64,000 bases of DNA from Candidatus Endomicrobiellum porotermitis (GCA_031289055.1 JAITQE010000002.1:1-64000); one strand, 5' to 3'; shown: positions 1-8,792, numbered from the stretch's first letter. A program made the numbers and translations. Notes: generated by a model from the letters alone, not told the origin.

Positions 1-560
1 CCCGCGACCCTCACACCCCCACCCACCACCACAAGCGCGGGGGGGTAGAGTAGAATGTGAAATATTTGTGAAAATTAAATCTTTCTTTTCAGATACTTTT
101 CCCCCAGTGAAGGCGTACAAAATGGCACGCGTCAATAGCGAGAGCCAAGAAGAACGCTTCCAGCCATGGTTAACGCTCGCCGAACATAGCAATGTATGTT
201 TCGCGGTAGAGCTTTACCGCTAGAGAAAAACGCTCGCCTTTTGATTAAAAACTACAAGACGCGATGTCTAAGGATATATAAGATTTATCAGAATATTAAA
301 ATTGCAATATTTATACCGGTAGCGGCGCAAAACGCTTAGATGATAGTTTGTTTTATGGGGTATAATCCGAGCGGGTTTGTAGGCTAACGTACATACCGCG
401 GATATCAAATTCTATCTTCTTTTTCGTGTTTCTATTTTAGTCTTTTCACAAGTCTGTCCCGTGCGTTCTATCTTTACTGTCCCTGTGGCTATTTATCTAC
501 GCACATCTTTACATTTGATTACTATAAATAAAGTTTAATAAGCATATCTTTCCTTACATT
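1..560. other. Gene-free, probably decayed stretch
   Basis: No convincing open frame or RNA gene is visible on either strand. The first 50 bases are unusually GC-rich for this genome and contain a run of seven G. A near-perfect palindrome (GCGGTA..TACCGC) lies near 210-230. The texture, short broken frames with mixed composition, resembles other decayed stretches in this window. Confidence 0.5.
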
Positions 561-632
561 TCACGGTGCGTTTTTAATAAAATCCGTTCCGACTTGATGT
601 TTTGCTATCCATACTGCCGGCTTCTTTGCCAT
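561..632 (-). CDS. Very short ORF (23 aa), possible truncated gene
   Basis: The minus strand reads a 23-codon frame (MAKKPAVWIAKHQ...) preceded by a good Shine-Dalgarno (TTGGAGG, about 6 nt from ATG) and a consensus-like promoter. The product is not recognised. It may be the surviving start of a gene whose body has been lost, because the sequence downstream has no continuing frame. It is diverged from the restriction gene cluster, a position where a small regulator would be expected, but nothing in the peptide resembles a helix-turn-helix. Confidence 0.25.
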   Translation of the reverse strand: MAKKPAVWIAKHQVGTDFIKNAP

Positions 633-666
633 AAGCAACCTCCAAAATAATTTGAAAAATCCATTG

Positions 667-703
667 TTAGTATTAAAATACTAAATAACAATACTTTTGT
701 CAA
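667..703 (-). promoter_or_regulatory. Minus-strand promoter with overlapping inverted repeat
   Basis: Read on the minus strand: TTGACA, 17-nt spacer, TATTTT. An inverted repeat TTAGTATT-AA-AATACTAA (667-684) covers the -10 region, a typical operator arrangement. It sits between two divergent promoters. Confidence 0.5.
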
Positions 704-709
704 GCGATA

Positions 710-738
710 TTGTATTTTTGTAATTCTTATGATATAAT
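710..738 (+). promoter_or_regulatory. Promoter of the restriction-modification cluster
   Basis: TTGTAT, 17-nt spacer, TATAAT. The ATG at 746 lies only 7 nt past the -10 box, so the transcript would be nearly leaderless. Confidence 0.5.
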
Positions 739-745
739 ATTAAAT

Positions 746-1346
746 ATGAAAACACAGAAATTGCGGGATACATGCGCGGATATATTTGCTGGAGCGACTA
801 TTTTTACTAATGATAATATCTCAAGAGATTATAAAAACGGCGGTTATAGAGTTATAAGATTAGCAGACATTCAAAATAATAAAATTTTTTCAAGGATTGT
901 CTGTTTTATAGCGCCAAAGACTACGAGCAAAACAGATACCTTTTGCAAGATAACGATATTCTATTATCGTCCCGCGGGACTATTTTTAAGGTTGCGATTT
1001 TTAATGAAGATACTTATAAAACAATTCCTTCTTCTTGACTTGTATCAGATTAAATCCTGATTTGAACATATCAGTCAATTACGTAGCCGCCTATTTGAGA
1101 CGCAAAGAAAATAGTATAATAACAGGCTAGAAGAATATAAAAAAGACAAACGACAAAAAGTCAAAAATCCAATTAAAACTTATTGACATTTATAATATAG
1201 AAATTCCTATCATTTCAAGTAAGGTTCAAAAAGAAATTGATAAGTTATCTTCGGAAGCGACAGATTATTTAAAAAAGAGTATCCAAAAAAAAACAAAAGA
1301 GATAGAGAAAATAGTTGAAAACAATTGTCATTTTGCAGGAGTATGA
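746..1346 (+). pseudogene. Decayed type I restriction specificity subunit (HsdS-like)
   Basis: The start at 746 reads KLRDTCADIFAGATIFT...YRVIRLADIQNNK, the usual opening of an HsdS target-recognition domain. After a frameshift, a second frame gives DNDILLSSRGTIFKVAIFNE, another classic HsdS segment, and a third frame near 1180-1346 gives a C-terminal piece (LIDIYNIEIPIIS...) followed by a coiled-coil tail. At least two frameshifts and internal stops break the reading frame, and the remaining length (about 200 codons) is half of a normal HsdS. The 3' end runs into the methyltransferase start, so it was probably the first gene of this operon. It cannot make a working specificity subunit. No hsdR or hsdM is visible. 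Confidence 0.7.
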
Positions 1347-1348
1347 TA

Positions 1349-2419
1349 ATGGAAAATTTACAAGCATATGGAAATTTAGTAAGCAGAAGTTATTATGATG
1401 ATACATTAAACATTAACGAAATATTAAATAAGGTTCATTGTTCTGACGCTTTATCCTTTTTAAAAAGAGTGCCGGATAATAGTATGGATTTGATAATAAC
1501 TTCTCCGCCTTATTTCCAACAACGGGATTATGGCTGTGGCGGTATTGGCAATGAAGCGACAGAAGACGAATATATAAATAATTTAGCGTCTATATTTAAC
1601 GAGTGTTCCCGTGTTGTAAAATCAACAGGAGCAATAGTTTTTAATTTGGGTGATAAATATCTAAACGGAAATTTATCGTTAATCCCATATAAATTTGCTC
1701 TCAAGGTATTAGAAAATAAAAAGGTTTTTTTAATCAATCAAATTACTTGGGCAAAAACAAATCCTACACCGAGACAAGAGCATAGAAAGCTAATACAATC
1801 TACAGAGCCGTTTTTTATATTTGCTAAAACAAAAGACTATTGCTTTAAATTAGACGAATTTTTAAGCCATTTAGATAGGAAAAATAAAAAAATAACTCCT
1901 AATTCTTCAAAGATAGGAAGAAAGTATTTTGATACTATAAGTCAGTCAAATTTAACGGCGGAAGAAAAAGAAAACGCAACTGGGGAGTTAGAGAAAGTTA
2001 TAGAAGAGGTGCGACTTGGGAAAATAGAAAGTTTCAGAATGAAAATTCGCGGTATTCATAAAGAAGCATACGGCGGTATGGAAGGCGGACGGAATAATCA
2101 AATTAGAAGAAACGGATTTACGATAATCAAAATAACAGGCAACGCTATGAAAAAAGATTTAATAGAAAGCCCCGTTGAAATAACAAAAGGCAATAAACAT
2201 GTGGCAGTATATCCGCTATATATAATACAAGAATTGGTAAAATTACTATCAAATAGTGGCGATGTTATAGTAGACCCTTTTTGTGGTAGCGGAACTACTT
2301 GTATTGCCGCTAAAAATCTTGGCAGAAAATATTTAGGCATAGAGATAAACCCTGAATATGTGTCATTGTCGGAAGAAAGAATAAAAGAAGCGGATAATTA
2401 TGAGGAGTTCTTTTTATGA
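1349..2419 (+). CDS. DNA methyltransferase, probable N4-cytosine type
   Basis: Site-specific DNA methyltransferase of the beta class. The catalytic motif LIITSPPYF (motif IV, SPPY, typical of m4C enzymes) is near residue 50, and the AdoMet-binding motif VDPFCGSGTTCIAAKN is near residue 310, giving the order IV...I. The ORF track begins at a TTG at 1325, but AGGAG at 1337-1341 sits 7 nt before ATG 1349, which I take as the start (356 aa). The stop overlaps the ATG of the next gene (ATGA). It should protect the host from the adjacent endonuclease. The target sequence cannot be read from the sequence. Confidence 0.88.
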   Translation: MENLQAYGNLVSRSYYDDTLNINEILNKVHCSDALSFLKRVPDNSMDLIITSPPYFQQRDYGCGGIGNEATEDEYINNLASIFNECSRVVKSTGAIVFNLGDKYLNGNLSLIPYKFALKVLENKKVFLINQITWAKTNPTPRQEHRKLIQSTEPFFIFAKTKDYCFKLDEFLSHLDRKNKKITPNSSKIGRKYFDTISQSNLTAEEKENATGELEKVIEEVRLGKIESFRMKIRGIHKEAYGGMEGGRNNQIRRNGFTIIKITGNAMKKDLIESPVEITKGNKHVAVYPLYIIQELVKLLSNSGDVIVDPFCGSGTTCIAAKNLGRKYLGIEINPEYVSLSEERIKEADNYEEFFL

Positions 2420-3537
2420 ATGAAAGAGGCGTTTTACAAAATGCTTATATTAAAGCCTCTAAATTAAATGCTGACAATATCCCAAATATAATTAAAAAAG
2501 ATATAGATATATTGATTTCAAATATAGAAAGTAATAAATCTCTGGTTTCTGCTTTAACAACAAGCCTCTTAAAGAAGATAACAGCGCCTAAACAAGATAT
2601 TCGTTTGCATAGAACAGATTTTACTAATGGTTATTCTGCAAGAGTTTTGGATACTCATATAACATCGCCATTTTTCAAAGATAATTTTCCAAAGTATGCA
2701 AATAAAGAGAGCGCTTTTTTAACATTGGCTACGAGAGAAGAAATTAAATGGACTAAAAAAGATGGAAAGAATTTAAAAATACGGAATGCAAAACTTAAAG
2801 AAGCATTTTTGAATATACTTGACCAAATAGAAACTTTTAAACAAGCCTCTGAAAAATATCTCGTTTATTTATTTTTTGCTCTTATAAAATTATCAAAGAC
2901 TAATGAAGATTTATTTCAGAAAACTGCAAAGCAAAAGACAGAAAATGCAAGCAACTTAAACATTAATATAATCTTATCAATGCTTGCCAAACATTTTCAG
3001 ATTAAGAAAAGTTCAAGGTTGCCTGTAATCGCAATATATTCAATCTATGAAGTTCTTTTTGATAAATTTGACAGATATAAAAGTAAAAAACTTGTTCCTT
3101 TACAGGTTCACACTTCGTCTGATAAGCACGGTTTTGGCGATATAGAAATATATACAAAAGACGGAAAGCCTTTTGAAATAGTTGAGATTAAACACAATAT
3201 TCCTATTGATGAGTATCTAATTTTTGATGTGATAAAAAAGATAAGCAAAATTGAAGTTGACAGATATTATATTCTTACGACTTTTCAAAATAGTTTTAAG
3301 AACGCTACCGAAGAAAATAAAATTTCAAATATTATTTTGAAGATTAAAAAAGAGCGAGGCATAGATATAATAGCAAATGGCATTTTAACAACGCTCAAAT
3401 ATTATTTAAGATTTATAGATAATTATGACGATTTTTTAAAATGTTATACTGCAAATCTCATTAAAGACGCAAAAGTATCAACTGAAATCAAAGACTTCCA
3501 TATAGAAAAATGGAACAAAATAAGAGATAATTATTAA
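2416..3537 (+). CDS. Probable type II restriction endonuclease
   Basis: A 373-aa protein translationally coupled to the methyltransferase by a 4-bp overlap, the typical layout of a type II restriction-modification pair. The middle part shows a PD-(D/E)XK-like catalytic signature: GFGDIEIY followed by FEIVEIKHN, supplying the acidic residue and the E-x-K pair. No full-length family is recognised from memory, and the N-terminal 230 residues are mostly helical and lysine-rich. The frame is intact with normal host-like AT-rich codon use. Position and motif support the endonuclease call; cleavage specificity is unknown. Confidence 0.75.
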   Translation: MNERGVLQNAYIKASKLNADNIPNIIKKDIDILISNIESNKSLVSALTTSLLKKITAPKQDIRLHRTDFTNGYSARVLDTHITSPFFKDNFPKYANKESAFLTLATREEIKWTKKDGKNLKIRNAKLKEAFLNILDQIETFKQASEKYLVYLFFALIKLSKTNEDLFQKTAKQKTENASNLNINIILSMLAKHFQIKKSSRLPVIAIYSIYEVLFDKFDRYKSKKLVPLQVHTSSDKHGFGDIEIYTKDGKPFEIVEIKHNIPIDEYLIFDVIKKISKIEVDRYYILTTFQNSFKNATEENKISNIILKIKKERGIDIIANGILTTLKYYLRFIDNYDDFLKCYTANLIKDAKVSTEIKDFHIEKWNKIRDNY

Positions 3538-3587
3538 ACTAAAATACTATTTGAAATGATATACTGATTGTCGGAGGGCATTACATA

Positions 3588-4166
3588 ATGAGTAAATGTC
3601 AAAATAATGTCATAAGTAAGTGCAAAATATTCTTCAAAATCTTGGCTTCTGGTAATAATAGTCACTTCTATTATAACTTCCTTTATTGCAGTACTGGCAC
3701 TTTCTTTATTTGGGGCATAAAAGTTTTAATAATGCTCTTACAACAGCAGTATCTAAAATAACTTCAATTAGTTTGTCACAGAATAGTATAATACTATAAA
3801 AATTACAGACGAAAATTCTCTTGTAGGGCATCTAATGGGCTTTTATGAAACTATTATAACAATATTCTCAATAATGATATGTTTCGTTTTGGGAATAGAT
3901 TTTATCTATATGCGTAATGTTTCAAAATCTGAAGTTAACAAGGTTGTTGAAGAAGCAATGAATGATGCTTTTTTTAAGTCCTTTCTAAAAGAACAGCTTG
4001 AAAATGTTTTCAAGTTAGACACAAAAGATGGAATGTTAGCGTCTTTCTTGAAGACCAATCTTGTGCCATTGAAAGTATGCAAGAGCAAATAATACAATTA
4101 AATGAAACTATAGTATCACTTCAAGAGTTTGTTGAAAAATTATCTGGCAATGACGAAATAACATAA
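3588..4166 (+). pseudogene. Decayed membrane/coiled-coil protein
   Basis: Pieces of one protein can be followed through several frames: a hydrophobic helix (VTSIITSFIAVLALSLFGA), then NNALTTAVSKITSISLSQNS, then the open part 3835-4092 with a second membrane helix (TIFSIMICFVLGIDFIY), then after a further frameshift an acidic coiled coil (QEQIIQLNETIVSLQEFVEK) ending at 4166. ORF 3835-4092 is therefore only the middle of a broken gene. Two membrane helices plus a C-terminal coiled coil is all that can be said; the family is not recognised. Confidence 0.55.
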
Positions 4167-4187
4167 CCAGAACACTCTGAAGGGGAA

Positions 4188-4196
4188 GGGGGGGGG
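4188..4196 (+). repeat. G9 homopolymer tract
   Basis: Nine consecutive G in AT-rich surroundings, directly upstream of the ATG codons at 4198 and 4202. Such tracts are prone to slipped-strand length change. Confidence 0.9.
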
Positions 4197-4201
4197 TATG
4201 A

Positions 4202-4490
4202 ATGGCAATAATAAGAAAATTTAATCGTTCTACTTCTGGTAATGCTGATGTGTTTGCTAATACTTCTGGTTATATTTTAAGATTAATTACAGATAAGCAT
4301 ATTACAAATCGTCCGCTTGATGTTAAAGCTGTTGCTAAAGCTCTAAACATTGGTCTTGAATACATAGCGTTGTTAGATAGTGAGGTCTCTGGTATATTGA
4401 GAAAAGAGGATAAAAGAACAATTTGTTTACAAAAATGAAGATTGGATAGCAGATATATGTTATGAGAACCACAAAGATTTGAAACTTTAA
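4202..4490 (+). pseudogene. Truncated ImmA/IrrE-type gene, N-terminal piece
   Basis: The 78-aa frame resembles the start of short ImmA/IrrE metallopeptidases, which read ...AKALGIEVEYIAL..DVSGILRK before the HExxH helix. Here DVKAVAKALNIGLEYIAL and EVSGILRKEDKR match that pattern, but the frame stops at 4438 before any HExxH. In a neighbouring frame the sequence runs on as NEDWIADICYENHKDLKL and stops at 4490, inside the first copy of the 37-bp repeat. The zinc site is missing, so it is inactive as a protease. Confidence 0.5.
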
Positions 4491-4507
4491 GCGTTTTGTG
4501 TTATAAT
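4471..4507 (+). repeat. 37-bp direct repeat, copy 1
   Basis: Identical to 5792-5828 over 37 bp, with a further shared TATGAGA just upstream. It contains the end of an open frame (KDLKL-stop) and a full promoter. The two copies bound the Panacea-type gene pair. Confidence 0.9.
4479..4507 (+). promoter_or_regulatory. Promoter of the Panacea-type pair
   Basis: TTGAAA, 17-nt spacer, TATAAT inside repeat copy 1. The coding start at 4532 lies 24 nt past the -10 box. Confidence 0.7.
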
Positions 4508-4531
4508 CAGCGTATGCAAAAGGAAGGCAAA

Positions 4532-5143
4532 ATGGTTTCAGTAAGAAAAATACTTCAGGCTTTGTATTACATTCAGAGCAAAGCTCCGAAAGATAATACG
4601 GCAAAAAGCGACATAATGTATTTGCTAAAACTAATATTTTTCGCCGATAGACACCATTTAAGACATTTTGGCTTTGTGGCTTCCGGAGATAAATATGAAG
4701 CTATGAAATACGGTCCTGTTGCGTCTGCTGTAAAAGATATTTTGTATGGCAAAATGCCAAATGCGAACTCTGCGGAACTTTATTTGCTCAGGGAAGTAGA
4801 ACAGTTAAGCGAGCACGACGTATTGGTGCTTAAACAAGATACCGATGAGCTTTCTGAAAGTTATAAACAGTCTTTGAATTTTTCTGTTAAAACATTTGGT
4901 AAATATAAGCAGTTTGAGTTAAGCAAAATAACTCACGATTATCCAGAATGGAAAAAGCACGAAGACAAACTAAGTAGGGGAATAAAGTCGGTAGAAATGG
5001 ATTTCAGAGATTTTTTTGATAATCCTAAAACATTAAAATGTTCAAAAAATTATGATATTAAAGAAGACCCTTTCAAAGAAGCAGATAGTAAATTTTTAGA
5101 GACGCTCAAGGAAGATTTTAGTGAAAGTGAAATTTCCTGTTAA
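4532..5143 (+). CDS. Panacea (DUF4065, SocA/GepA-like) protein, putative antitoxin
   Basis: A 203-aa protein opening with VRKILQALYYIQSKAP, followed by IMYLLKLIFFADRHHLRHFG and KYEAMKYGPVASAVKDIL, the recognisable core of the DUF4065/Panacea domain found in SocA-type antitoxins and phage GepA proteins. AAGGAAGG at 4520-4527 favours ATG 4532 over the TTG used by the ORF track. The downstream gene overlaps its 3' end by 23 bp, as in toxin-antitoxin operons. Known Panacea proteins neutralise very different toxins through direct binding; that role here is inferred from family and gene order. The C-terminal 60 residues after the domain are charged and not recognised. Confidence 0.75.
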   Translation: MVSVRKILQALYYIQSKAPKDNTAKSDIMYLLKLIFFADRHHLRHFGFVASGDKYEAMKYGPVASAVKDILYGKMPNANSAELYLLREVEQLSEHDVLVLKQDTDELSESYKQSLNFSVKTFGKYKQFELSKITHDYPEWKKHEDKLSRGIKSVEMDFRDFFDNPKTLKCSKNYDIKEDPFKEADSKFLETLKEDFSESEISC

Positions 5144-5576
5144 TCTTTTTCTCATAGATAAATGGAAGGCTTACAGAGGACAACTGCCTGAAAAATCGGA
5201 CAAACGTCATATAATTATTATTATATACATAACAAGAACAATAATAAATTATTTTTATATAACTTCAAAAGTTGACAAGGCAAAGATAATATATAAAAAC
5301 GATAAAAAAGCCTTGATTGAATTAGACACGAAAGAATGGACGAAATTGAAAAAAAAGTCTTGTATCCAGTGTGGCAAACGGCATCTTAAATGTATATCTC
5401 TAGAGACTCTAAAAGCAATGTATGAAAATGACAAGATAGAGTATGTAGACGAGATACCTGACGGAATAAAAACAAAAATAATACAAGCAGTTCGTGATTC
5501 AAAAACATATACAGACCCAGAAAAACAAATGTACGTTTCTACAACCAATCAATCCTGTAAAATCTCAAAGATATAA
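5121..5576 (+). CDS. Unknown protein, putative toxin partner of the Panacea gene
   Basis: A 151-aa basic protein starting at GTG 5121, with AAGGAAG about 6 nt upstream, and overlapping the Panacea gene. An N-terminal half rich in beta-type residues (HIIIIIYITRTIINYFYITS) is followed by a compact Cys/His cluster (CIQCGKRHLKC) that could bind zinc. It then has a helical tail ending in KTYTDPEKQMY. I do not recognise the family. Position, size and coupling match the toxin gene of a Panacea system. The beta-rich first half could be an SH3-like barrel of the PemK/MazF kind, but that is a guess. Confidence 0.6.
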   Translation: MKVKFPVNLFLIDKWKAYRGQLPEKSDKRHIIIIIYITRTIINYFYITSKVDKAKIIYKNDKKALIELDTKEWTKLKKKSCIQCGKRHLKCISLETLKAMYENDKIEYVDEIPDGIKTKIIQAVRDSKTYTDPEKQMYVSTTNQSCKISKI

Positions 5577-5811
5577 AGGTTCAACGCGCAGCATTGCGAC
5601 AAGTTTTACAAGACGGCGAAGGCAAGAGAGATAAAAGAATTTGAAAGAGCGGTAGCAAAAGAAGATTGCGTAGCAGATTGCAAAGAAGCAAATGGAAGAA
5701 ATACGGGATTGCTTATTTTGGTCTAATCCGCAAAGATATCGCGGAAGTTTAGCTTTTAACCGCCAAAAATCCAATATGTATATGAGATACTACAAAGATT
5801 TGAAACTTTAA
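5577..5811 (+). pseudogene. Gene remnants before repeat copy 2
   Basis: Two overlapping partial frames are visible. One reads RFNAQHCDKFYKTAKAREIK... and stops after TGLLILV. The other reads SNPQRYRGSLAFNRQK and ends in RYYKDLKL-stop inside repeat copy 2. The same KDLKL-stop ending occurs in repeat copy 1, so the two copies carry the end of the same ancestral gene. Neither piece is recognised. Confidence 0.4.
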
Positions 5812-5828
5812 GCGTTTTGTGTTATAAT
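5792..5828 (+). repeat. 37-bp direct repeat, copy 2
   Basis: Identical to 4471-4507. Sequence similarity ends exactly at the TATAAT box; the bases after it differ (GCTTCC here, CAGCGT in copy 1). Confidence 0.9.
5800..5828 (+). promoter_or_regulatory. Promoter within repeat copy 2
   Basis: TTGAAA, 17-nt spacer, TATAAT. Only remnants lie immediately downstream, so it may now drive non-coding transcription or the sulfatase-type gene at 6170. Confidence 0.55.
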
Positions 5829-6077
5829 GCTTCCGCAATGAGAATATTATAATGATTTTATGAGACTCGCCGCGTTAAGTAAAATAATTCGTTTTTTTTG
5901 TTTTGCAGATTTAAAAGGAGCCTGAATTTGAGCGTATCCTTAAAATCAAATCTCATAAAGAAAACTCCGACAAAGATACTTGCGTTATAAAGCAATGCTA
6001 TTCTTCCCCAGAGGAAAGAAATGTTATAACAAGCGACAAGTATAGATTACGTTATCAGTAGAGGGTAAAGATTAAAT

Positions 6078-6164
6078 ATGTCAAACTGGAAAGAAGTTCT
6101 TGATGAAATCAAACAGTTATCCATTAAACAGTCATCTCTAAATCCGTTGGATTTTATGGGATAA
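6078..6164 (+). pseudogene. N-terminal stub, resembles SDH_sah serine-protease-like proteins
   Basis: A 28-codon frame, MSNWKEVLDEIKQLSIK..NPLDF, ends at a stop. The opening resembles the N-terminus of membrane-linked serine peptidases of the SDH_sah (ClpP/SppA-fold) group, where NPLD is normally followed by RRKYL. The match is short and from memory. Upstream, about 5935-6060, a further unidentified partial frame (ERILKIKSHKENSDK...) is also broken. Confidence 0.3.
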
Positions 6165-6169
6165 TTTTT

Positions 6170-8153
6170 GTGACTACTTGGATAAAATGCTTTTTAAATA
6201 TCAAGTATCCTAAAGATGTAAAAACCAAGATAAAGATAGTATTATTGTACTTTTTCTTGATACTTGCCATATGCGCATTGTTTCGTCTACTGCTGTGCAT
6301 TAGTTATCCGTCTATATTTTATCAGTTGTCTTTTTGGGATAAGACTGCCAGTTTTATTTATGGTTTGCGTTTTGATATCGCTACTTTTTGTATCTTCCTA
6401 GGGACCGTTTATAGCGCTTTTGTTTTTCCCATGGCGGGGAAGCTGTAAAAAAAATATTATCGTAATTTCTTCCGTCTTATTAAGCTTAATATCGCTTTTG
6501 ATGATTTTGACGTTAAGCGCAGATTTTTTTTATTATCCGCAAGTGAAGCGACATATGACAGAAGATCTGCTTTTGGCTTGGAGAGACAAAACTTTCATAC
6601 TCGGCTACGTATTTAAACATTACTTACCTGCTTTGATTTTAATTGTATTCGTATCGTTTTTTTTAGAAATAAAAATTATTAAATTTATAGGGAAACAGTA
6701 CAATCCAAAGCTTATAAGCCTGTTTAAAGAGGTAGGAATTTTTATTGTAGTTAGTTTTTTTGTAATTTTGGGAAGAAGAGGCGGTTTTAACTTTTCCGGC
6801 ATGCCGTTAAATCTAATAGATGCTTATAAAATTCAAAAAAGTCCGGCAAATATCCAACTTATTTTAAACGGAATATTTACGCAGTATTATTTTCTTAAAG
6901 GAACAAACGACACAAAAGGCGTAATAAATTCTGGTTATCCTGCGGAACAAGCGTTAAAAAATGCAAAGAGCTTTCTTTTGAGCGAGAATGAAATTTTTCC
7001 TGATGAAAAATATCCTATAATGCGCCGTTTAAAGAATAGCGGAAAGCGCCAGAATTACAATGTTGTAGTTGTCTTGTTAGAAAGTTGGACGCCCAAATAT
7101 ATTGATTCTTTTAATGGAAATAAATGTTATAATGTTACTCCTGTTTTTGATAAAATAGCAAACGGCGGAATTAAATTTGTAAACGCCTACTCTGCGGGAC
7201 CAAGAAGCCAGTTTGGTTTAATTGCATCGCTTGTCGGTATGCAAATAGTTCCAGGAACCGTTCATTATTATGGTTTTGACATTATGAGTGCTTTTACTAA
7301 GATTGGCGCCGCTTTTAGGAATATAGGCTACCATACTTTGTATGCTCAATCTTATGAAAGGAAATCTATAATGATGTGTTCTGTGGCTGAGAATATGTTA
7401 GGTTTTGATAGAAGTTACGGAAAAGAAAATTTCCCTCAGTTGATGAACTATAAATATGATAATACATATGATTACGAGATGTGCGACTTTATCTCTAAAA
7501 AAGCCGGAGAAAGCCATGATCAAGGCAAATCGTTTTTTATTTGCGCTTTTACAGGAACTACGCATATTCCTTTTATTCAGACCGCTGCGCAATTTGAAAA
7601 GTACCCGCCAAATTCAGAAGAAAATAAATATCTCAATAACTTGTATTATGCCGATTATTCTATAGGGCATTTCATTGAACAAGCAAAAAAAGACGGGTAT
7701 TTTGACGATACAATTTTTATTTTTATGGCTGATCATATAGCTGGAAATTTCGCTTCCGCTGCAAATACAAAGCAAAGATTTAAAATTCCTATGGTTATAT
7801 ATGCTCCCAAAATTTTCAAGCCGCAAGTTGTTGAATATACGGTTTCTCAGGCGGATTTAATTCCCACACTGTATCACTTAATGGATATAGCCGAGCCGTT
7901 TTCCGCAATTGGCGTCAATGCTCTTGATAAAGATGCCAACCATTTTGCTTTGATATGCGATGGGATGAATATAGTCTTTATTAACAAAAAAGGCGACTAT
8001 ATAAGTAATAACCGAATTATGGTTGTTGAATCTTCAGCCGATAAAGATAGTAGCGAATATAGTTCTCTTAATGAAACATTGTTGTCTTTGGACAAATCAA
8101 TTACAGAGTTAATTAAAACTAACAGATGGTATGATTCTGGAAAGGTTGCATAG
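6170..8153 (+). pseudogene. Sulfatase/LTA-synthase-type membrane enzyme, split by a frameshift
   Basis: Two frames together make one protein. 6170-6448 (GTG start) supplies the first membrane helices; 6420-8153 supplies three further helices, then a periplasmic alkaline-phosphatase-fold domain with VVVLLESWTPKYIDSF, AYSAGPRSQFGLIASLVG (the Ser likely in the nucleophile position), TGTTHIPF and MADHIAGNF. Such enzymes transfer phosphoglycerol or phosphoethanolamine groups to envelope lipids or glycans. The break lies at 6420-6448: the first frame stops at a TAA that runs into an A8 tract, while the second frame enters without its own plausible start. Slippage in A8 would come after the stop, so a programmed shift does not explain it. 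Unless this is a sequence error, the full protein is not made. The catalytic part itself is undamaged, so the mutation is recent. Confidence 0.7.
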
Positions 8154-8792
8154 ACGACTTGTTTATAATTTAAAAGTCGCTTCAGATTCGCCTGAGGAAC
8201 TTAAAAATGCAAGAGCATATAAAATATTTTTTTTATTGATTTAGTTTTTGGACTTGCAATGTTTCTTAACGCTATGCTTTTTATCCCTCTATAAAAAAGC
8301 GGTTATAGTTGAAAAAGAAGAAGAAATAAGAGACTTGGATTTGATTATGGAAGAAGCGATGGAAAGGAAGAAGTTTGAGTACGGCAACAGGCAGGAATGT
8401 GGAGATAAAGTATGAAGGAAAAGAGAAAGGAGTGTTTATCTTTATCAAAGGGAAAAGCAGCGATTTTGAGCGAATGATGTAAAACATAATAAACAACGGA
8501 ATAGAAGCGGTAGAAGGGATAAAGGGGATAATAGACGTTTCCTATGCCGCGAAAGGAGATAGAGTAGAAATAAGAGTAAAAGACAATGGTATGGGAATGC
8601 CTAAAGAGACGGCGGAAAAGCTAGAAAAAGGGGATGGAAGTGGAAACGACAAAAGAATGCGGACACGGGATAGGAATGCAGCAAATAACGGGTACGATAA
8701 AAGAGATGAACGGGCGGGTAAAGATAGAATCTAAAGAGAATGTAGGGACGGAGTTTATACTTACGTTTGCCAAAACGCAATCGCCAAAATGA
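8154..8792 (+). pseudogene. Decayed sensor histidine kinase
   Basis: Pieces of a HATPase_c domain can be read through several frames: N box NIINNGIEAVE, G1 box VKDNGMGMPKE, G2 box GHGIGMQQITG, and the end NGRVKIESKENVGTEFILTF. Upstream, a broken hydrophobic segment and EEIRDLDLIMEEAMERKKFE suggest a membrane helix and linker. Several stops and frameshifts occur within 640 bp. A further short open piece (SVKERHILATNARLSDI...) follows up to about 8935 and may belong to the next gene of the same lost operon. The signalling system is dead. Confidence 0.75.

Noticed and set aside
100-240. Possible MntP-like membrane segment on the minus strand (FFLALAIDACHF)
   Set aside because: A 12-residue resemblance in a broken frame without neighbours; not enough to call.
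6420-6460. Programmed frameshift at the A8 tract in the sulfatase-type gene
   Set aside because: The stop codon of the first frame comes before the A8 run, so slippage there cannot bypass it, and no other slippery heptamer with a pseudoknot is evident.
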